DNA of 64,000 nucleotides from Bacteroidota bacterium (GCA_028876495.1 JAGWRO010000089.1:62001-126000), one strand, 5' to 3'; positions 34,075-43,467 are shown, numbered from the stretch's first letter. Translations and numbers: made by a program. The notes: a model not told the origin generated them from the sequence alone.

Positions 34075-36600
34075 TTAGAATGATAAGGTAAGGCCAAGAT
34101 AAATACCATCCTTCCTGGCATAAGGGTTATTTAAATAGGATAATCTTCTGTAATATTCCACAGATATTATGTGGAATATATTTTCAATTCCTGCGCTGGC
34201 TTCCATGAATGGTTTTTTACCCATTAAATTAAAATTTGAATTTTTATTATAATCCAGATTCGCCTTGCTCATACCTCCCCAATAGGCATTAAAGGAAAAA
34301 CGTTCCCGCCAACCCCACTTTTGCAATAGGGGAATTTTATCAAATAATACTCCACCGAGATAAAACCTTGCATGAAGGCTAATATACCTGTCAGTGGCAA
34401 ATTCATAAGGAGCCATAGTATTAAACTGGTATTTACTGGCAACATAATACTCATTTCCAGCCGGTATATTTAATAATAGATAAGGCAATGTACCATAAGT
34501 TTTTCCTGCTTCCAGTTTATAATAAAGCATGCTCTTAGGTGGCAATCGCAATCGTTGTTCTACTCCCACTTTTATCTTATGAAACTCGAAAAGCGAGTTG
34601 CTGAATTCAAAACTAGAAGTATAGTCAGCTGTAATTATTGGATAAAAAGAACCTAAACGGATATTATCATAGTTAAGGAATTTTGTTCGTTCCTTGTGTG
34701 CATAACGTACCCCAACAGTTATTGAAGTAACAGGTAAAATCCTGGAAAATACACTGTCATAAGGTTTGTCTAATGCCGGATTGATAGGCCTGTATTTGAA
34801 ATCAAAAACAGGCCTGATTTCTTTATAACTTGCTATTGCTTTAACTGAAAAATCGGATGAAATATATTGCTCATGCTTCAGTAATCCTTGTTTTACATAC
34901 ATTCTGGAGAACGGAACTTTTTTCCTTAGAAAAGAGTTGATTATATTGTCTTTATCCAGTTCGTCATCATTGTCTATGATAAAATCATAGTCGCTGCTGT
35001 AGCTAATCGTTGTTTTAGTCCACTTCGCTTCATTCCATACATATTTTAATCCCAGCATACCTTTTAGGTGATGATCTTTGGTTCCATAAGCTCCATAACC
35101 AAATAGGTTTACTTTTTTGTTAATGCCGGGCATTGTCCAAAATCCAAGTCTGAAGCGCCATCCTTCAAGTGAATTTTTACTAAGAAAAGAGGAATAAGGG
35201 CCAATGCGTAGCTGCTTTCCAAAATCCCAATACCCTGAGCCTGCAAAAGCAACCAATTTTATATCTCTTTGAAACCTGTCATTCTGCTTCAGAGAGTCTA
35301 CCATTTTGTAAATATTCTTTTCGTGTAGAGTAAGTGGATCAGGTCGGTTAGTTTGCCAAAAAGATTCAGGCTTTTCCCAATTAGTAGTTTTTTCTTTTCT
35401 AATAAGCTGTGCTACTATTGCGGTTGGCTCACCCGTATTTAGTTTGATTTTATCAGTAACAGTGGTGTTCCTGATAATAAATTGCATCCTATTTTTACTT
35501 TCGGGAACAGGAAGCCCCAATAAAGCTAATCCACTTTCAAACTTAACGGCTGAAGTAAATTTAAAGGGCATGTACACCATTTTATCAGAAGCGCTATCAT
35601 AAACCTGCGCATAGTCTTCACTATAATTAATATCCTTTACAAAATTAATATTGGCTGTTTTATTCATATGCATTTCTACAGATTCTATTGCAAGATTGCT
35701 GGTGTTAATCCATAAAATACCACTAAAAGCCCTTTCATATTCGCGTTTAGGTACGAATCGTATTTGCAGAATGGTATCTCCGGCTTCAATAGTAGTATCA
35801 CCTTGAAAGAATTTATAATAAGAAAACGCGTTTGAATTTATAGGGCTTACATAAGTCTGATCAAAAACAGGAATCCAATCATCATACACATTAAAATTAA
35901 AATAAAATTTATCCAGCCTGGCAACCAGGTCATCAGTTTTAAGCCCGAGCTTCTTTTTGGCTATTATGTTCTCCCTGTCAATATTGGGAGAAACAGAATG
36001 ATAGTTATTAGCAAGCCTTTCTTCAAAATAAACAGGGAGTTCTTTATCTTCAATTGCATTACTATCGAGGCCGGCGTAAGTTTTCAACATAAGACTTTTT
36101 AATCCTGAACCTTTTGCTTTTTGATAATCAACTTTGTCAATATCCAATTCATTACGGGTATATCGCTGGTAACTGTAACTTCGAAACCGGGATGGATTAT
36201 TATTGTTCTTTTGTTCAATCACTTTTTCCATAAATGATTTGCCGGGCTTTTTAAAACCACCAATCACAACTGTTTTTAAAACATCCAATTTATTCTTCAT
36301 GCCAATGTTGAGATTAATAGTATGCCCTTCAATTAGCCCTATTGTAAAACTTCGAAAACCCACAGTTGTAACTTCCAGGCTATCATACCATTTGTCTGTA
36401 TGTATTCTGAACGAGCCATCCATTTTTGACAGAGTGCTAAAACCACTCCCCTTTAAATGAACTGTAGCATTTTGCAGAGGCTTGCCACTGTTGGCATCAC
36501 TTATCTTTCCTGATATTAAATAACCATTCTGCGCATTAGTAATCATTGATAAAAATATTGAAACAATGGACAAGGCAATTCTGAAAGAGGTTTTATTCAT
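34075..36600 (-). CDS. DUF5686 outer-membrane protein with carboxypeptidase-regulatory-like domain
   Basis: This 841-residue protein has a signal peptide (cleavage near TNAQ), an N-terminal carboxypeptidase-regulatory-like beta-sandwich (GYLISGKISDANSGKPLQNA) and the long DUF5686 region, beginning with the conserved RFRSYSYQRYTRNELDIDKV, ending in a predicted outer-membrane barrel (final residues YLGLTLSF, with a terminal aromatic). Length and architecture match the family, whose role is unknown. It is the first gene of an operon with DUF2147 and the fatty-acid hydroxylase. Confidence 0.88.
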   Translation of the reverse strand: MNKTSFRIALSIVSIFLSMITNAQNGYLISGKISDANSGKPLQNATVHLKGSGFSTLSKMDGSFRIHTDKWYDSLEVTTVGFRSFTIGLIEGHTINLNIGMKNKLDVLKTVVIGGFKKPGKSFMEKVIEQKNNNNPSRFRSYSYQRYTRNELDIDKVDYQKAKGSGLKSLMLKTYAGLDSNAIEDKELPVYFEERLANNYHSVSPNIDRENIIAKKKLGLKTDDLVARLDKFYFNFNVYDDWIPVFDQTYVSPINSNAFSYYKFFQGDTTIEAGDTILQIRFVPKREYERAFSGILWINTSNLAIESVEMHMNKTANINFVKDINYSEDYAQVYDSASDKMVYMPFKFTSAVKFESGLALLGLPVPESKNRMQFIIRNTTVTDKIKLNTGEPTAIVAQLIRKEKTTNWEKPESFWQTNRPDPLTLHEKNIYKMVDSLKQNDRFQRDIKLVAFAGSGYWDFGKQLRIGPYSSFLSKNSLEGWRFRLGFWTMPGINKKVNLFGYGAYGTKDHHLKGMLGLKYVWNEAKWTKTTISYSSDYDFIIDNDDELDKDNIINSFLRKKVPFSRMYVKQGLLKHEQYISSDFSVKAIASYKEIRPVFDFKYRPINPALDKPYDSVFSRILPVTSITVGVRYAHKERTKFLNYDNIRLGSFYPIITADYTSSFEFSNSLFEFHKIKVGVEQRLRLPPKSMLYYKLEAGKTYGTLPYLLLNIPAGNEYYVASKYQFNTMAPYEFATDRYISLHARFYLGGVLFDKIPLLQKWGWRERFSFNAYWGGMSKANLDYNKNSNFNLMGKKPFMEASAGIENIFHIISVEYYRRLSYLNNPYARKDGIYLGLTLSF

Positions 36601-36838
36601 TTAATTATTTAACTGTAATATCTTATTGATGAAAAATTAATTTTATTGCCAGATCGGTTTTTTATTTAATAGTACCTGTTATGCAATAAAAGAGTTGGGA
36701 TAAAAAACAAATTAAAAAGACAATTTTTAATTTGTTTAAAAAGTAAAGCTGCAGGCATACTTAATACAGAATTAATCCAGAATTCAGTTGGAGTTTAGCA
36801 TCTTCCTGTTATTTAATTTAATGACCCAACCATTCTTT

Positions 36839-37426
36839 ATGGAACCTGGTACTTTTTATTTAAAACCATCTGATTTATTGGAGAATTATGAAGTCTTGAT
36901 ACAGGCATGTATTAGTGGTGATAGAAATGCGCAAAGCAAATTGCATGAGCAGTTTGCTTCAAAGATGTTGGGAGTTTGTATGCGATATTCAAAAAGCAGG
37001 GAAGAGGCAGAAGAAGTTATGCAACAGGGATTTGTACAGGTATTTAAATCATTGCCCAACTTTAAATATAAAGGATCATTTGAAGGATGGGTAAGAAAAA
37101 TTATGGTGAATAGTGCTATAAGGCATTACCATACAAAACCAAAAATGCACCCGGTGGTGGAATTAGAAAATTCACCGGCGATAGAGATAGGAAATGAAGA
37201 TATAATAACCAGGATACAAATAAAAGAATTGCTGGAAATGGTTCAGGCTTTATCTCCTGGTTATAGAATGGTTTTTAACTTATATGTTTTTGAAGGAATG
37301 AAACATCGCGAAATTGCTGAATTATTAGGAATTTCTGAAGGAACCTCCAAATCCAATTTTTTTGATGCGAAACGCCTATTACAGAAAGCAATTATGAACA
37401 GTTTGAAAATTGCTGATAATTATTAA
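36839..37426 (+). CDS. ECF-type RNA polymerase sigma factor
   Basis: I chose the ATG at 36,839 (MEPGTFYLKP); 36,821 is possible. Region 2 spans about residues 35-95 (CMRYSKSREEAEEVMQQGF, then FKYKGSFEGWVRKIMVNSA) and region 4 spans about 135-185 with the helix-turn-helix EIAELLGISEGTSKSNFFDA. The length of about 195 residues is normal for an ECF factor. It is four bases from the next gene, an outer-membrane barrel with a cytoplasmic/transmembrane N-terminus. No anti-sigma factor of the usual kind is next to it, so that neighbour could take part in control. Targets are not predictable from sequence. Confidence 0.9.
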   Translation: MEPGTFYLKPSDLLENYEVLIQACISGDRNAQSKLHEQFASKMLGVCMRYSKSREEAEEVMQQGFVQVFKSLPNFKYKGSFEGWVRKIMVNSAIRHYHTKPKMHPVVELENSPAIEIGNEDIITRIQIKELLEMVQALSPGYRMVFNLYVFEGMKHREIAELLGISEGTSKSNFFDAKRLLQKAIMNSLKIADNY

Positions 37427-37429
37427 AAT

Positions 37430-38932
37430 ATGGATAAAAATTTACAAAATATTGAAGACTTATTTTATTCAGCGCTCAACGAAGTAGAAGTGGAGCCGTC
37501 GCAAAATTATTGGGAGGCTATGGATCGGGAATTTGGTAAGCATAAAATAATAAGTATAAAAAGTGGGTATACCAATTTAAAGCGAATAGCATTATTGCTA
37601 TTATTATTATTAATAAGTTTTTCCCTTTTTGAAATAAATTCGATTCAGCATAATCAAAGACTTGCAAAGAAAAATGAAATTCATTCAGATAAACTTAGTA
37701 AATCAGCGATAATAAATAATAAGGGGCTCAGCGGAAAGGTTACAAATGATTCAGCTATTGCAATGGGTGCGATTCATATTAGTGGCTATAAGAAGGAAAA
37801 TGCAGTGGGCAAGAATTTAATTAGCGCATATAATGGAAAGAATTTACCTAGCGGGACCAGTCCTAATGACAATTATGATCAACATCGGAAAAAGAATATA
37901 CTTGGAATACCCATATCTGAAAAAAGTGTTCCTGAACCTTCAAAGAATCATACTCCTGGTTATAAAGAAAATCCAACCAGACAATTGGCTTACCTGGACA
38001 GAATTAAAAATTCCAAAGGGATAGAAGATGAAAAATTGGGTGTTGAGAATAATGGTGAAAAGATTGAAAATCGAATAATTGAAAATATCAAATTACAATT
38101 GAAAGATTCGGTTAATGCAAAAAAATCTATCAATTTAAAAATTGTTTTTGATTCCAATGTTGATAATAAAAGCAATAATGTACTTACCAAAAGAAATAAT
38201 GAGGTAAAGGCATCAGCATTTTCAATTATGCCATTCTTTTCTCCGGATGTTGCATGGTACAGACTGCAGAATGATAATTTAAACAACCAGTTTAACAATG
38301 CAGGCGAATTTGAAAGTGAAGAGAAGCATGAATTTTCATCTACCTATGGTATTCTTGTAGGTTATAATTTAAATAAACGTTGGGGTATACAAACTGGTAT
38401 TACCTTATCTAATATCAATATTACGATAAATCCTGAAACGCTATATGCGCAACCTGATAATACTGGAAATATTAAGTACCGCATCAATACTTCTTCCGGA
38501 TACGGATTTGTACTACCATCATTTAGTTCTAATCCTGTTATGGGCGATAGCTTGTACGCTTTTACTTCTCTCCATTCTTTACAATATATAGGTGTACCGA
38601 TAGCTGCCACCTACAATTTTACTTTAGGGAAATTTAATTTGAACGTTGTAGAAGGAATATCTGCCAATTTATTGTCTAAATCAAAATTGGAAACCACTGT
38701 GGAAAATGGATTTCAAAATTCAAGCGAATCAATTAACAAAATTCAGGGATTAAAAAATATCTATTTCAGCGGGTTGACAGGTTTAAATGTTGATTTGAGA
38801 TTAGAAAAAAGAACAACTATCTCTATAACGCCTACCATTCGGTATGCTTTAAATTCAATTAATAAAAATACACCCGTAAAATCTTATCCCATGTCTTTTG
38901 GATCTGTAGTTGGCGTAAAAATCGGCTTATAA
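37430..38932 (+). CDS. Outer-membrane beta-barrel protein with N-terminal transmembrane segment
   Basis: The 500-residue product begins with a soluble segment including QNYWEAMDREFGKHK (about residues 20-40), a hydrophobic helix at about 56-72, a long polar linker and a C-terminal beta-barrel-like domain of the PorT type (about 260-500, with WGIQTGITLSNINI and ending in VVGVKIGL). Bacteroidota often pair such proteins with ECF sigma factors; the N-terminal part may bind the sigma factor while the barrel senses the envelope. It starts four bases after the sigma gene stop, so the two are co-transcribed. Confidence 0.75.
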   Translation: MDKNLQNIEDLFYSALNEVEVEPSQNYWEAMDREFGKHKIISIKSGYTNLKRIALLLLLLLISFSLFEINSIQHNQRLAKKNEIHSDKLSKSAIINNKGLSGKVTNDSAIAMGAIHISGYKKENAVGKNLISAYNGKNLPSGTSPNDNYDQHRKKNILGIPISEKSVPEPSKNHTPGYKENPTRQLAYLDRIKNSKGIEDEKLGVENNGEKIENRIIENIKLQLKDSVNAKKSINLKIVFDSNVDNKSNNVLTKRNNEVKASAFSIMPFFSPDVAWYRLQNDNLNNQFNNAGEFESEEKHEFSSTYGILVGYNLNKRWGIQTGITLSNINITINPETLYAQPDNTGNIKYRINTSSGYGFVLPSFSSNPVMGDSLYAFTSLHSLQYIGVPIAATYNFTLGKFNLNVVEGISANLLSKSKLETTVENGFQNSSESINKIQGLKNIYFSGLTGLNVDLRLEKRTTISITPTIRYALNSINKNTPVKSYPMSFGSVVGVKIGL

Positions 38933-38936
38933 TAAT

Positions 38937-39053
38937 ATGACTGGCAGTGCTTTTCTATATCTCGTATTATTTTTTGCTTTTGTTTTAGTAGTGTTAATTA
39001 TAAGGTATTGGCCATCAGGTAAACCTCCAAAAATAGCAATTATATGTAATTGA
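38937..39053 (+). CDS. Possible 38-residue membrane peptide
   Basis: The frame opens 5 bases after the barrel gene stop. It has one hydrophobic segment (LYLVLFFAFVLVVLIIRYW) and a short basic tail. Nothing else supports it, so it may not be expressed. Confidence 0.3.
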   Translation: MTGSAFLYLVLFFAFVLVVLIIRYWPSGKPPKIAIICN

Positions 39054-39212
39054 TAAATCAAATACTTTTTTTGAGAACATCCAAAAAACTTTTTATAAAT
39101 ACCCAACCAAACAACCTTTTAACAGGTACTTCTTTATAAAATGGAATAAAAAAAATCAACTTTAGATAGAAAGGGCTTTTTGGATTTCACTTAAAAATAT
39201 AGAAGTAAAATC

Positions 39213-39581
39213 ATGAAAACAATCAGTATTAAGGCATTCACTATTATCAGCGTTTTAATTGCTGTTTTTTATTTATTGGTTTTTCTTTCTTTTTTATTAA
39301 TAGCCTCTGAAAAGAAATATGTTTTATCTTCTAAAGAAATACTAACCACTAAAGATGTGATGATAACCCCATCTTTTGATAATTGTGGTGAAAGGTTGGA
39401 GGGAACAGAAAATACAGTTCCCACTTTTTACACAAAAATTGAATCCCCTGCGATAGATAAAAATACCGTATTGATTTTAGGCGTTCATAACAATAGCCCT
39501 TCCTTCTTTATTTTGAGGGGCTATTTTTCTAAATTTATTTTAGGGCAAACAATTTTAAAAAAAGCCTGTCTTTTTGAATAA
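39213..39581 (+). CDS. Hypothetical protein, possibly decayed
   Basis: The 122-residue frame has an N-terminal hydrophobic helix (about residues 8-31) and a polar part with no recognised domain. A terminator-like hairpin (39,491-39,528) lies inside its last third, which argues against this being an intact gene. It overlaps the next small frame by a few bases. It may be a relic, or the true gene may end elsewhere. Confidence 0.35.
   Translation: MKTISIKAFTIISVLIAVFYLLVFLSFLLIASEKKYVLSSKEILTTKDVMITPSFDNCGERLEGTENTVPTFYTKIESPAIDKNTVLILGVHNNSPSFFILRGYFSKFILGQTILKKACLFE
39491..39528 (+). terminator. Terminator-like hairpin inside a doubtful reading frame
   Basis: AATAGCCC pairs with GGGGCTATT across a 16-base loop and is followed by a T-run. 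Its presence suggests that a transcript ends here, and weakens the case for the frame that runs through it. Confidence 0.5.
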
Positions 39582-39585
39582 TGTA

Positions 39586-39828
39586 ATGAAAATTTTTACT
39601 TTACTTCCAATTACTATACTCACTCTTTCCGATTCTGATTATATTCGATTACAATCCGTAAATAAAAACATTTTCAATTTTTACGACAACCTCGACAGGC
39701 AAAAATTAGCACAGTATAATCCTTTTGTAGAACCAGTATTAATTATGCCAGGGCAATTTAAAAATGCTATCGGTGTGTTTGGGGCTTATGCTGTTTCTGA
39801 TTCTGTTTTATTTGTTTATCCGGAATAA
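39586..39828 (+). CDS. Hypothetical short protein
   Basis: The frame can start at ATG 39,586 and encodes about 80 residues: a hydrophobic start (MKIFTLLPITILTLSD) then a polar part (NPFVEPVLIMPGQFKNAIGVFG). No family is recognised. Its 3' end overlaps the extended frame of the degenerate PAP2 gene, suggesting that this area has been rearranged. Confidence 0.3.
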   Translation: MKIFTLLPITILTLSDSDYIRLQSVNKNIFNFYDNLDRQKLAQYNPFVEPVLIMPGQFKNAIGVFGAYAVSDSVLFVYPE

Positions 39829-39853
39829 TACCTCAAAATTTACAAAAACCAAA

Positions 39854-40485
39854 ATGTATAAACAGGTAATTTCTTTAATTGAACACCTTAAAAGACTTGA
39901 TAAAATTCTGTTTATTATTATCCATAATGATTCACAGCATCAGGTATGGGACGGAGTAATGCTTGCAATTAGAAATCCGGTTACCTGGATTCCATTATAC
40001 ATCTTTATGGTATTTTTTATTATAAAAAAAACGGAAGTCGGGCGTGGCTATTTATAGTGTTAAGTTTATTTACAGTTGCAATTACAGATAGCAGTACCGG
40101 GCTGTTATTAAAACCACTGTTTGGCAGATTAAGGCCATGTTTCGATCCTGAGCTTCCTAGGTACATAAGAAACATTATTGATTGCGGAGGATTATATTCA
40201 TTTCCTTCTTCGAACGCGGCTAACTATTTTGGCTTGTCTGCTTTTTGGTTTTGGTCTTTATTAAAAATAACCGGAAAAAAATGGAAATGGCTTTGGGTTT
40301 GGACTTCTCTGATTTGCTATGCGCAGGTTTATGTAGGCAGGCAATTTCCATTCGATGTAGTAGCGGGTGCTTTTTTGGGTTTGATTATCGGAATGTTTAT
40401 GGCAAAACTTTTTGCATATTTTTGGGACTCTGATAAAACTTTCAAGGAGTATAAAGAAATGATCAGGAATATTTATTCGCCTTAA
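39854..40485 (+). pseudogene. Degenerate PAP2 gene with frameshift and lost catalytic residues
   Basis: The first part (from ATG 39,854) and the second part (open to 40,485) are in different phases; both align to the intact PAP2 protein at 28,994-29,557. They join by a −1 shift in a run of eight A (40,024-40,031). The KPLFGRLRP motif survives, but motif 2 reads YSFPSSNAA, with Asn instead of His, and motif 3 reads YAQVYVGRQFPFD, with both Arg and His replaced by Gln while Asp remains. It cannot be a normal PAP2 phosphatase even if the frame is restored. It lies before a YaiO-like gene, mirroring the other PAP2 locus. Confidence 0.8.
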
Positions 40486-40689
40486 ACAGTAAACAAACAA
40501 ATATTCAAGTAACAAACTCTGTGGCTCGTGTCTACGAAGGATATTTCCACATTCGGATTATACTTCAGCTCTTATTGGTTCGTGAACACGAACTTTTTAT
40601 ACCGGAGATTTTCCCTTCCCAACCATTTATGCATTCCACTGTTACTATTCCATTGTAAACGATTTATTTAAATTAAAAATCAAAAAATT

Positions 40690-41034
40690 ATGAAAAAGGT
40701 AATCTTAATGGGCTGTTTTTTAGCAGCAATGAGTTTGGCAGGAGTTCAGGCACAAACTACCGGTTCTGAAGATGGTACCGGCAATTACAACTATGAGTCC
40801 ACCAGTGGATTAAATGAAGTGGATGGCACAGGCGTGGCAGAAGCTGCTGACAAAGCAGAAGTTGGTGATAAAGCCGGGCTTAATGACAAAGCAGAAGTTG
40901 GCGACAAGACAGAAATTACTGACAAGACAGAAGTCGCCGGCAAGGCAGAAGTTGCTGACAAAGCAGAAATTGCTGCTGACAAAGCAGAAATAGCTGCTGA
41001 CAAAGCAGAAGTTGCAGAATCTTTGAAAGACTAA
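40690..41034 (+). CDS. Secreted low-complexity repeat protein (DKAEV repeats)
   Basis: The 114-residue product has a signal peptide (about residues 1-22, ending near VQAQ), a short Gly/Tyr-rich segment and nine repeats of a six- to seven-residue unit of the form ADKAEV (residues 53-108). The composition (Ala, Asp, Lys, Glu) predicts an alternating-charge helix or a disordered chain. No family is recognised. It ends with a good terminator. Its repeats could give length variation. A role as periplasmic spacer or stress-related protein would be speculation. Confidence 0.65.
   Translation: MKKVILMGCFLAAMSLAGVQAQTTGSEDGTGNYNYESTSGLNEVDGTGVAEAADKAEVGDKAGLNDKAEVGDKTEITDKTEVAGKAEVADKAEIAADKAEIAADKAEVAESLKD
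40846..41013 (+). repeat. Tandem 18/21-base coding repeats
   Basis: About nine units of 18 bases (the last two are 21) built on GACAAAGCAGAA encode the ADKAEV-type repeats of the surrounding gene. The variation between units is partly synonymous, so the array is not very recent. Confidence 0.75.
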
Positions 41035-41074
41035 ATTTTTTAGAAGTTGTCACTTGAAACAGCACTCTGAACTT

Positions 41075-41106
41075 AAAAAAGGACAGGTGAACGCCTGCCT
41101 TTTTTA
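41075..41106 (+). terminator. Terminator of the repeat-protein gene
   Basis: AAAAAAGGACAGG pairs with CCTGCCTTTTTT (one bulged A) around a 6-base loop and runs into T. It separates the repeat-protein gene from the YaiO-like gene. Confidence 0.75.
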
Positions 41107-41142
41107 ATGATTTAATTTGAGTAGTTCTAATTTAAAACAATA

Positions 41143-42432
41143 ATGAAAAAAGATATATACCTGCTTCTAAGTAAAAGTTTTTTATTGGCTCTTTCTATTT
41201 TTATTTTTGTTTCTTCCTCCTACAGTCAGCATATTGCAAAACAAAGTTCTGATACGAGCGGCTTACGGAAAGCTATTTACCTTATATCCATAGGCCAATC
41301 CAATAAAGCCATCAATGAATGCAAAAAAATACTTGAAAAAAAACCGAATGAGATAGGTGCCAATATATTATTGGCAAGATTATATTCATGGGAATATAAG
41401 TTTGACACTGCCAGAATAATACTTCTTAAGGTTTTACAAGATCAACCACTTAATAAAGGTGCTTTAAATGCTTTGGTGAATGTAGAGCTATGGTCAAAAC
41501 ATTATGATCGCGCCTTAAGATATGCTGACAGAGGATTATCAGTATACCCTGATAATGAGAAACTTCTCATCAAAAAAACTGAAATATTGATGAGACAAGA
41601 TAATTTTGTTGAGGCCTTAAAGTTTATAAATAAGTTAATAAAAATATATCCTAACTCTAAGGAGGCTCTGAACATGCAGGCGTTGATAAAGGATAAAAAA
41701 GTGAAAAGTACTCCCAAAAATGGAGTTGGGCTCTTTTACCAGCATGATGGGTTAAATAAGGGATATACCCCATGGAATTCAGTTTCAGCATATTTTTACT
41801 CAATTAGAAAATGGGGTATTTTCTCAGCAGGCATTAATTATGCTAACCGATATGGTATTAACGGCACACAATACGAACTCGATCTTTTTCCCCGAATTTC
41901 TTCTTCTATGAGAGCTTATGTGGGAGCTGCATATTCTAAAGACTATATTTTTCCTAACTACAATTTTGAATTTTCGGTTTATCAAAAATTTTTGAAAATC
42001 GCAGAATTTGAAGCAGGAGCAAGATATTTAAGTTATAAAAGATATTCCAGCCCACTACTAATTTATACCGGCGGGGTAAGAGTATCAAAAGGCCATTGGC
42101 AGGGTAAAATACTTACGTATTTAATTCCTCAGTCTTCTAAGGTCAATCAATCATACCGGCTTTCATTAAGGCACTCATTTAAAAATCCTGATAATAGAAT
42201 TATGATAGTGTTCAATACAGGATTATCACCTCGTAATTTACTTGATACAGTAAATTATAAAGGTTACCTATTTCCTAAAAAATCAAATAGGATTGAATTT
42301 CGATATCAACGGCCTTTCTTATCAAATAATACAATTATTAAAGCATCTGCAGGCTATGAGAAAAACGAATATTTTACCGGATTAAAGCGTCATAGAATAT
42401 CTGCAGGAATTGGTATTGAAAGATTATTCTAA
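41143..42432 (+). CDS. YaiO-like outer-membrane protein with TPR domain
   Basis: The 429-residue product has a signal peptide (about residues 1-28), a TPR-like helical part (about 35-190, with ANILLARLYSWEYKFDTAR and NVELWSKHYDRALRYADRG) and a C-terminal beta-barrel (about 200-429). This is the architecture of YaiO-family proteins, which in Bacteroidota are often near exopolysaccharide genes and may bind or export glycans. It stands 55 bases before the GT2 gene on the same strand. The barrel half is duplicated as a broken copy at 28,256-28,955. Confidence 0.82.
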   Translation: MKKDIYLLLSKSFLLALSIFIFVSSSYSQHIAKQSSDTSGLRKAIYLISIGQSNKAINECKKILEKKPNEIGANILLARLYSWEYKFDTARIILLKVLQDQPLNKGALNALVNVELWSKHYDRALRYADRGLSVYPDNEKLLIKKTEILMRQDNFVEALKFINKLIKIYPNSKEALNMQALIKDKKVKSTPKNGVGLFYQHDGLNKGYTPWNSVSAYFYSIRKWGIFSAGINYANRYGINGTQYELDLFPRISSSMRAYVGAAYSKDYIFPNYNFEFSVYQKFLKIAEFEAGARYLSYKRYSSPLLIYTGGVRVSKGHWQGKILTYLIPQSSKVNQSYRLSLRHSFKNPDNRIMIVFNTGLSPRNLLDTVNYKGYLFPKKSNRIEFRYQRPFLSNNTIIKASAGYEKNEYFTGLKRHRISAGIGIERLF

Positions 42433-42486
42433 TAGTTTGGGAAATTTAATATGCTACTTTAACGTGAAAGGGTTTACAAAATTATT

Positions 42487-43428
42487 ATGCTAAAAGTATC
42501 CATCATAATTCCTGTTTTTAATGAAGAAGGAAATATTCTTGCCATAGTAGAAAAACTAACCGTGGTTTTTGAAAGTTCACCAGCAATTGAATTTAAAATT
42601 ATTTTTGTAGATGATGGAAGTACAGATCAGAGTTTACCCATTTTAATGAGTTTATCAGCTAAAAATCCTATTGTTTTTTATGTAAGCCTTTCAAAGAATT
42701 TTGGTAAAGACAATGCACTGATGGCGGGCATTAATTTTTCAGATGCTGATGCCGTAATTACTATGGATGCAGATCTTCAGCACCCTCCTGAGCTGATTCC
42801 TGAATTGCTTAATTGGTGGAAACAAGGATACGATGTTGTCTACGCCTACAGAAAAGATAAAAATATTCATGCGAGTTTTTTTACAAGAGTAAGATCACAA
42901 CTTTTTTATTATATAATTAATAAACTTTCTGATGTTAAATTGGAAAATGGAATTTCTGATTTTAAACTGATGGACAAAAAGGTTACAGAAGTTATCAATA
43001 AACTTCCGGAGGATAAGCCTTTTTTAAGGGGAATTATAAAATGGGTAGGGTTTAAACAAATTCCGATTGAGTACGAACCGGATGAAAGAAGCTCGGGAAG
43101 TACAAAATATGATTTTAATACTTTAATATCTTTAGCGACCAATGGACTCACATCGTTTAGCACCAAGCCCCTTTCATTTGCTATTTATTTGGGGTTTTTC
43201 TTTTCTGTAATTTCGCTGCTTTATATCCCATACGTGTTAATGAGCTTTTATTTTCATTGGGACCGCGGGCCCGGCTGGGCATCCATAATTGTCACTATCG
43301 CTTTTTTTGGTGGATTACAATTAATGATTATGGGAATTATTGGCCTTTATCTTGGTAAAACATTTATTCAAAGCAAAAAAAGGCCAAAATATATAATTCA
43401 ATCATCGAATATAGAAATACCTGAATGA
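42487..43428 (+). CDS. Membrane-bound GT2, polyprenyl-phosphate glycosyltransferase
   Basis: GT2 enzyme of the DPM1/GtrB/ArnC type, which loads a sugar onto undecaprenyl phosphate. The GT-A domain has the start VSIIIPVFNEEGNI, the nucleotide-binding FVDDGSTDQS and the catalytic DADLQHPPEL, with the later segment GFKQIPIEYEPDERSSG. Two C-terminal transmembrane helices (about residues 232-258 and 268-290) are typical. The length of 313 residues matches the family. It leads a region with a GT87 enzyme and a polysaccharide deacetylase, comparable in composition to pathways such as ArnC/ArnD/ArnT or FlmF2/NaxD/FlmK for lipid A decoration. Confidence 0.92.
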   Translation: MLKVSIIIPVFNEEGNILAIVEKLTVVFESSPAIEFKIIFVDDGSTDQSLPILMSLSAKNPIVFYVSLSKNFGKDNALMAGINFSDADAVITMDADLQHPPELIPELLNWWKQGYDVVYAYRKDKNIHASFFTRVRSQLFYYIINKLSDVKLENGISDFKLMDKKVTEVINKLPEDKPFLRGIIKWVGFKQIPIEYEPDERSSGSTKYDFNTLISLATNGLTSFSTKPLSFAIYLGFFFSVISLLYIPYVLMSFYFHWDRGPGWASIIVTIAFFGGLQLMIMGIIGLYLGKTFIQSKKRPKYIIQSSNIEIPE

Positions 43429-43467
43429 TTTCTTTTTTTTTGATACAATAAAAAATTTCAGCAATTT

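Noticed and set aside
40791-41003. − strand frame of 70 codons rich in Ser/Ala/Leu
   Set aside because: It is the antisense of the tandem repeats of the secreted repeat protein.
40846-41013. Regular short DNA repeats resembling a CRISPR array
   Set aside because: Units are adjacent without spacers and encode a periodic protein.
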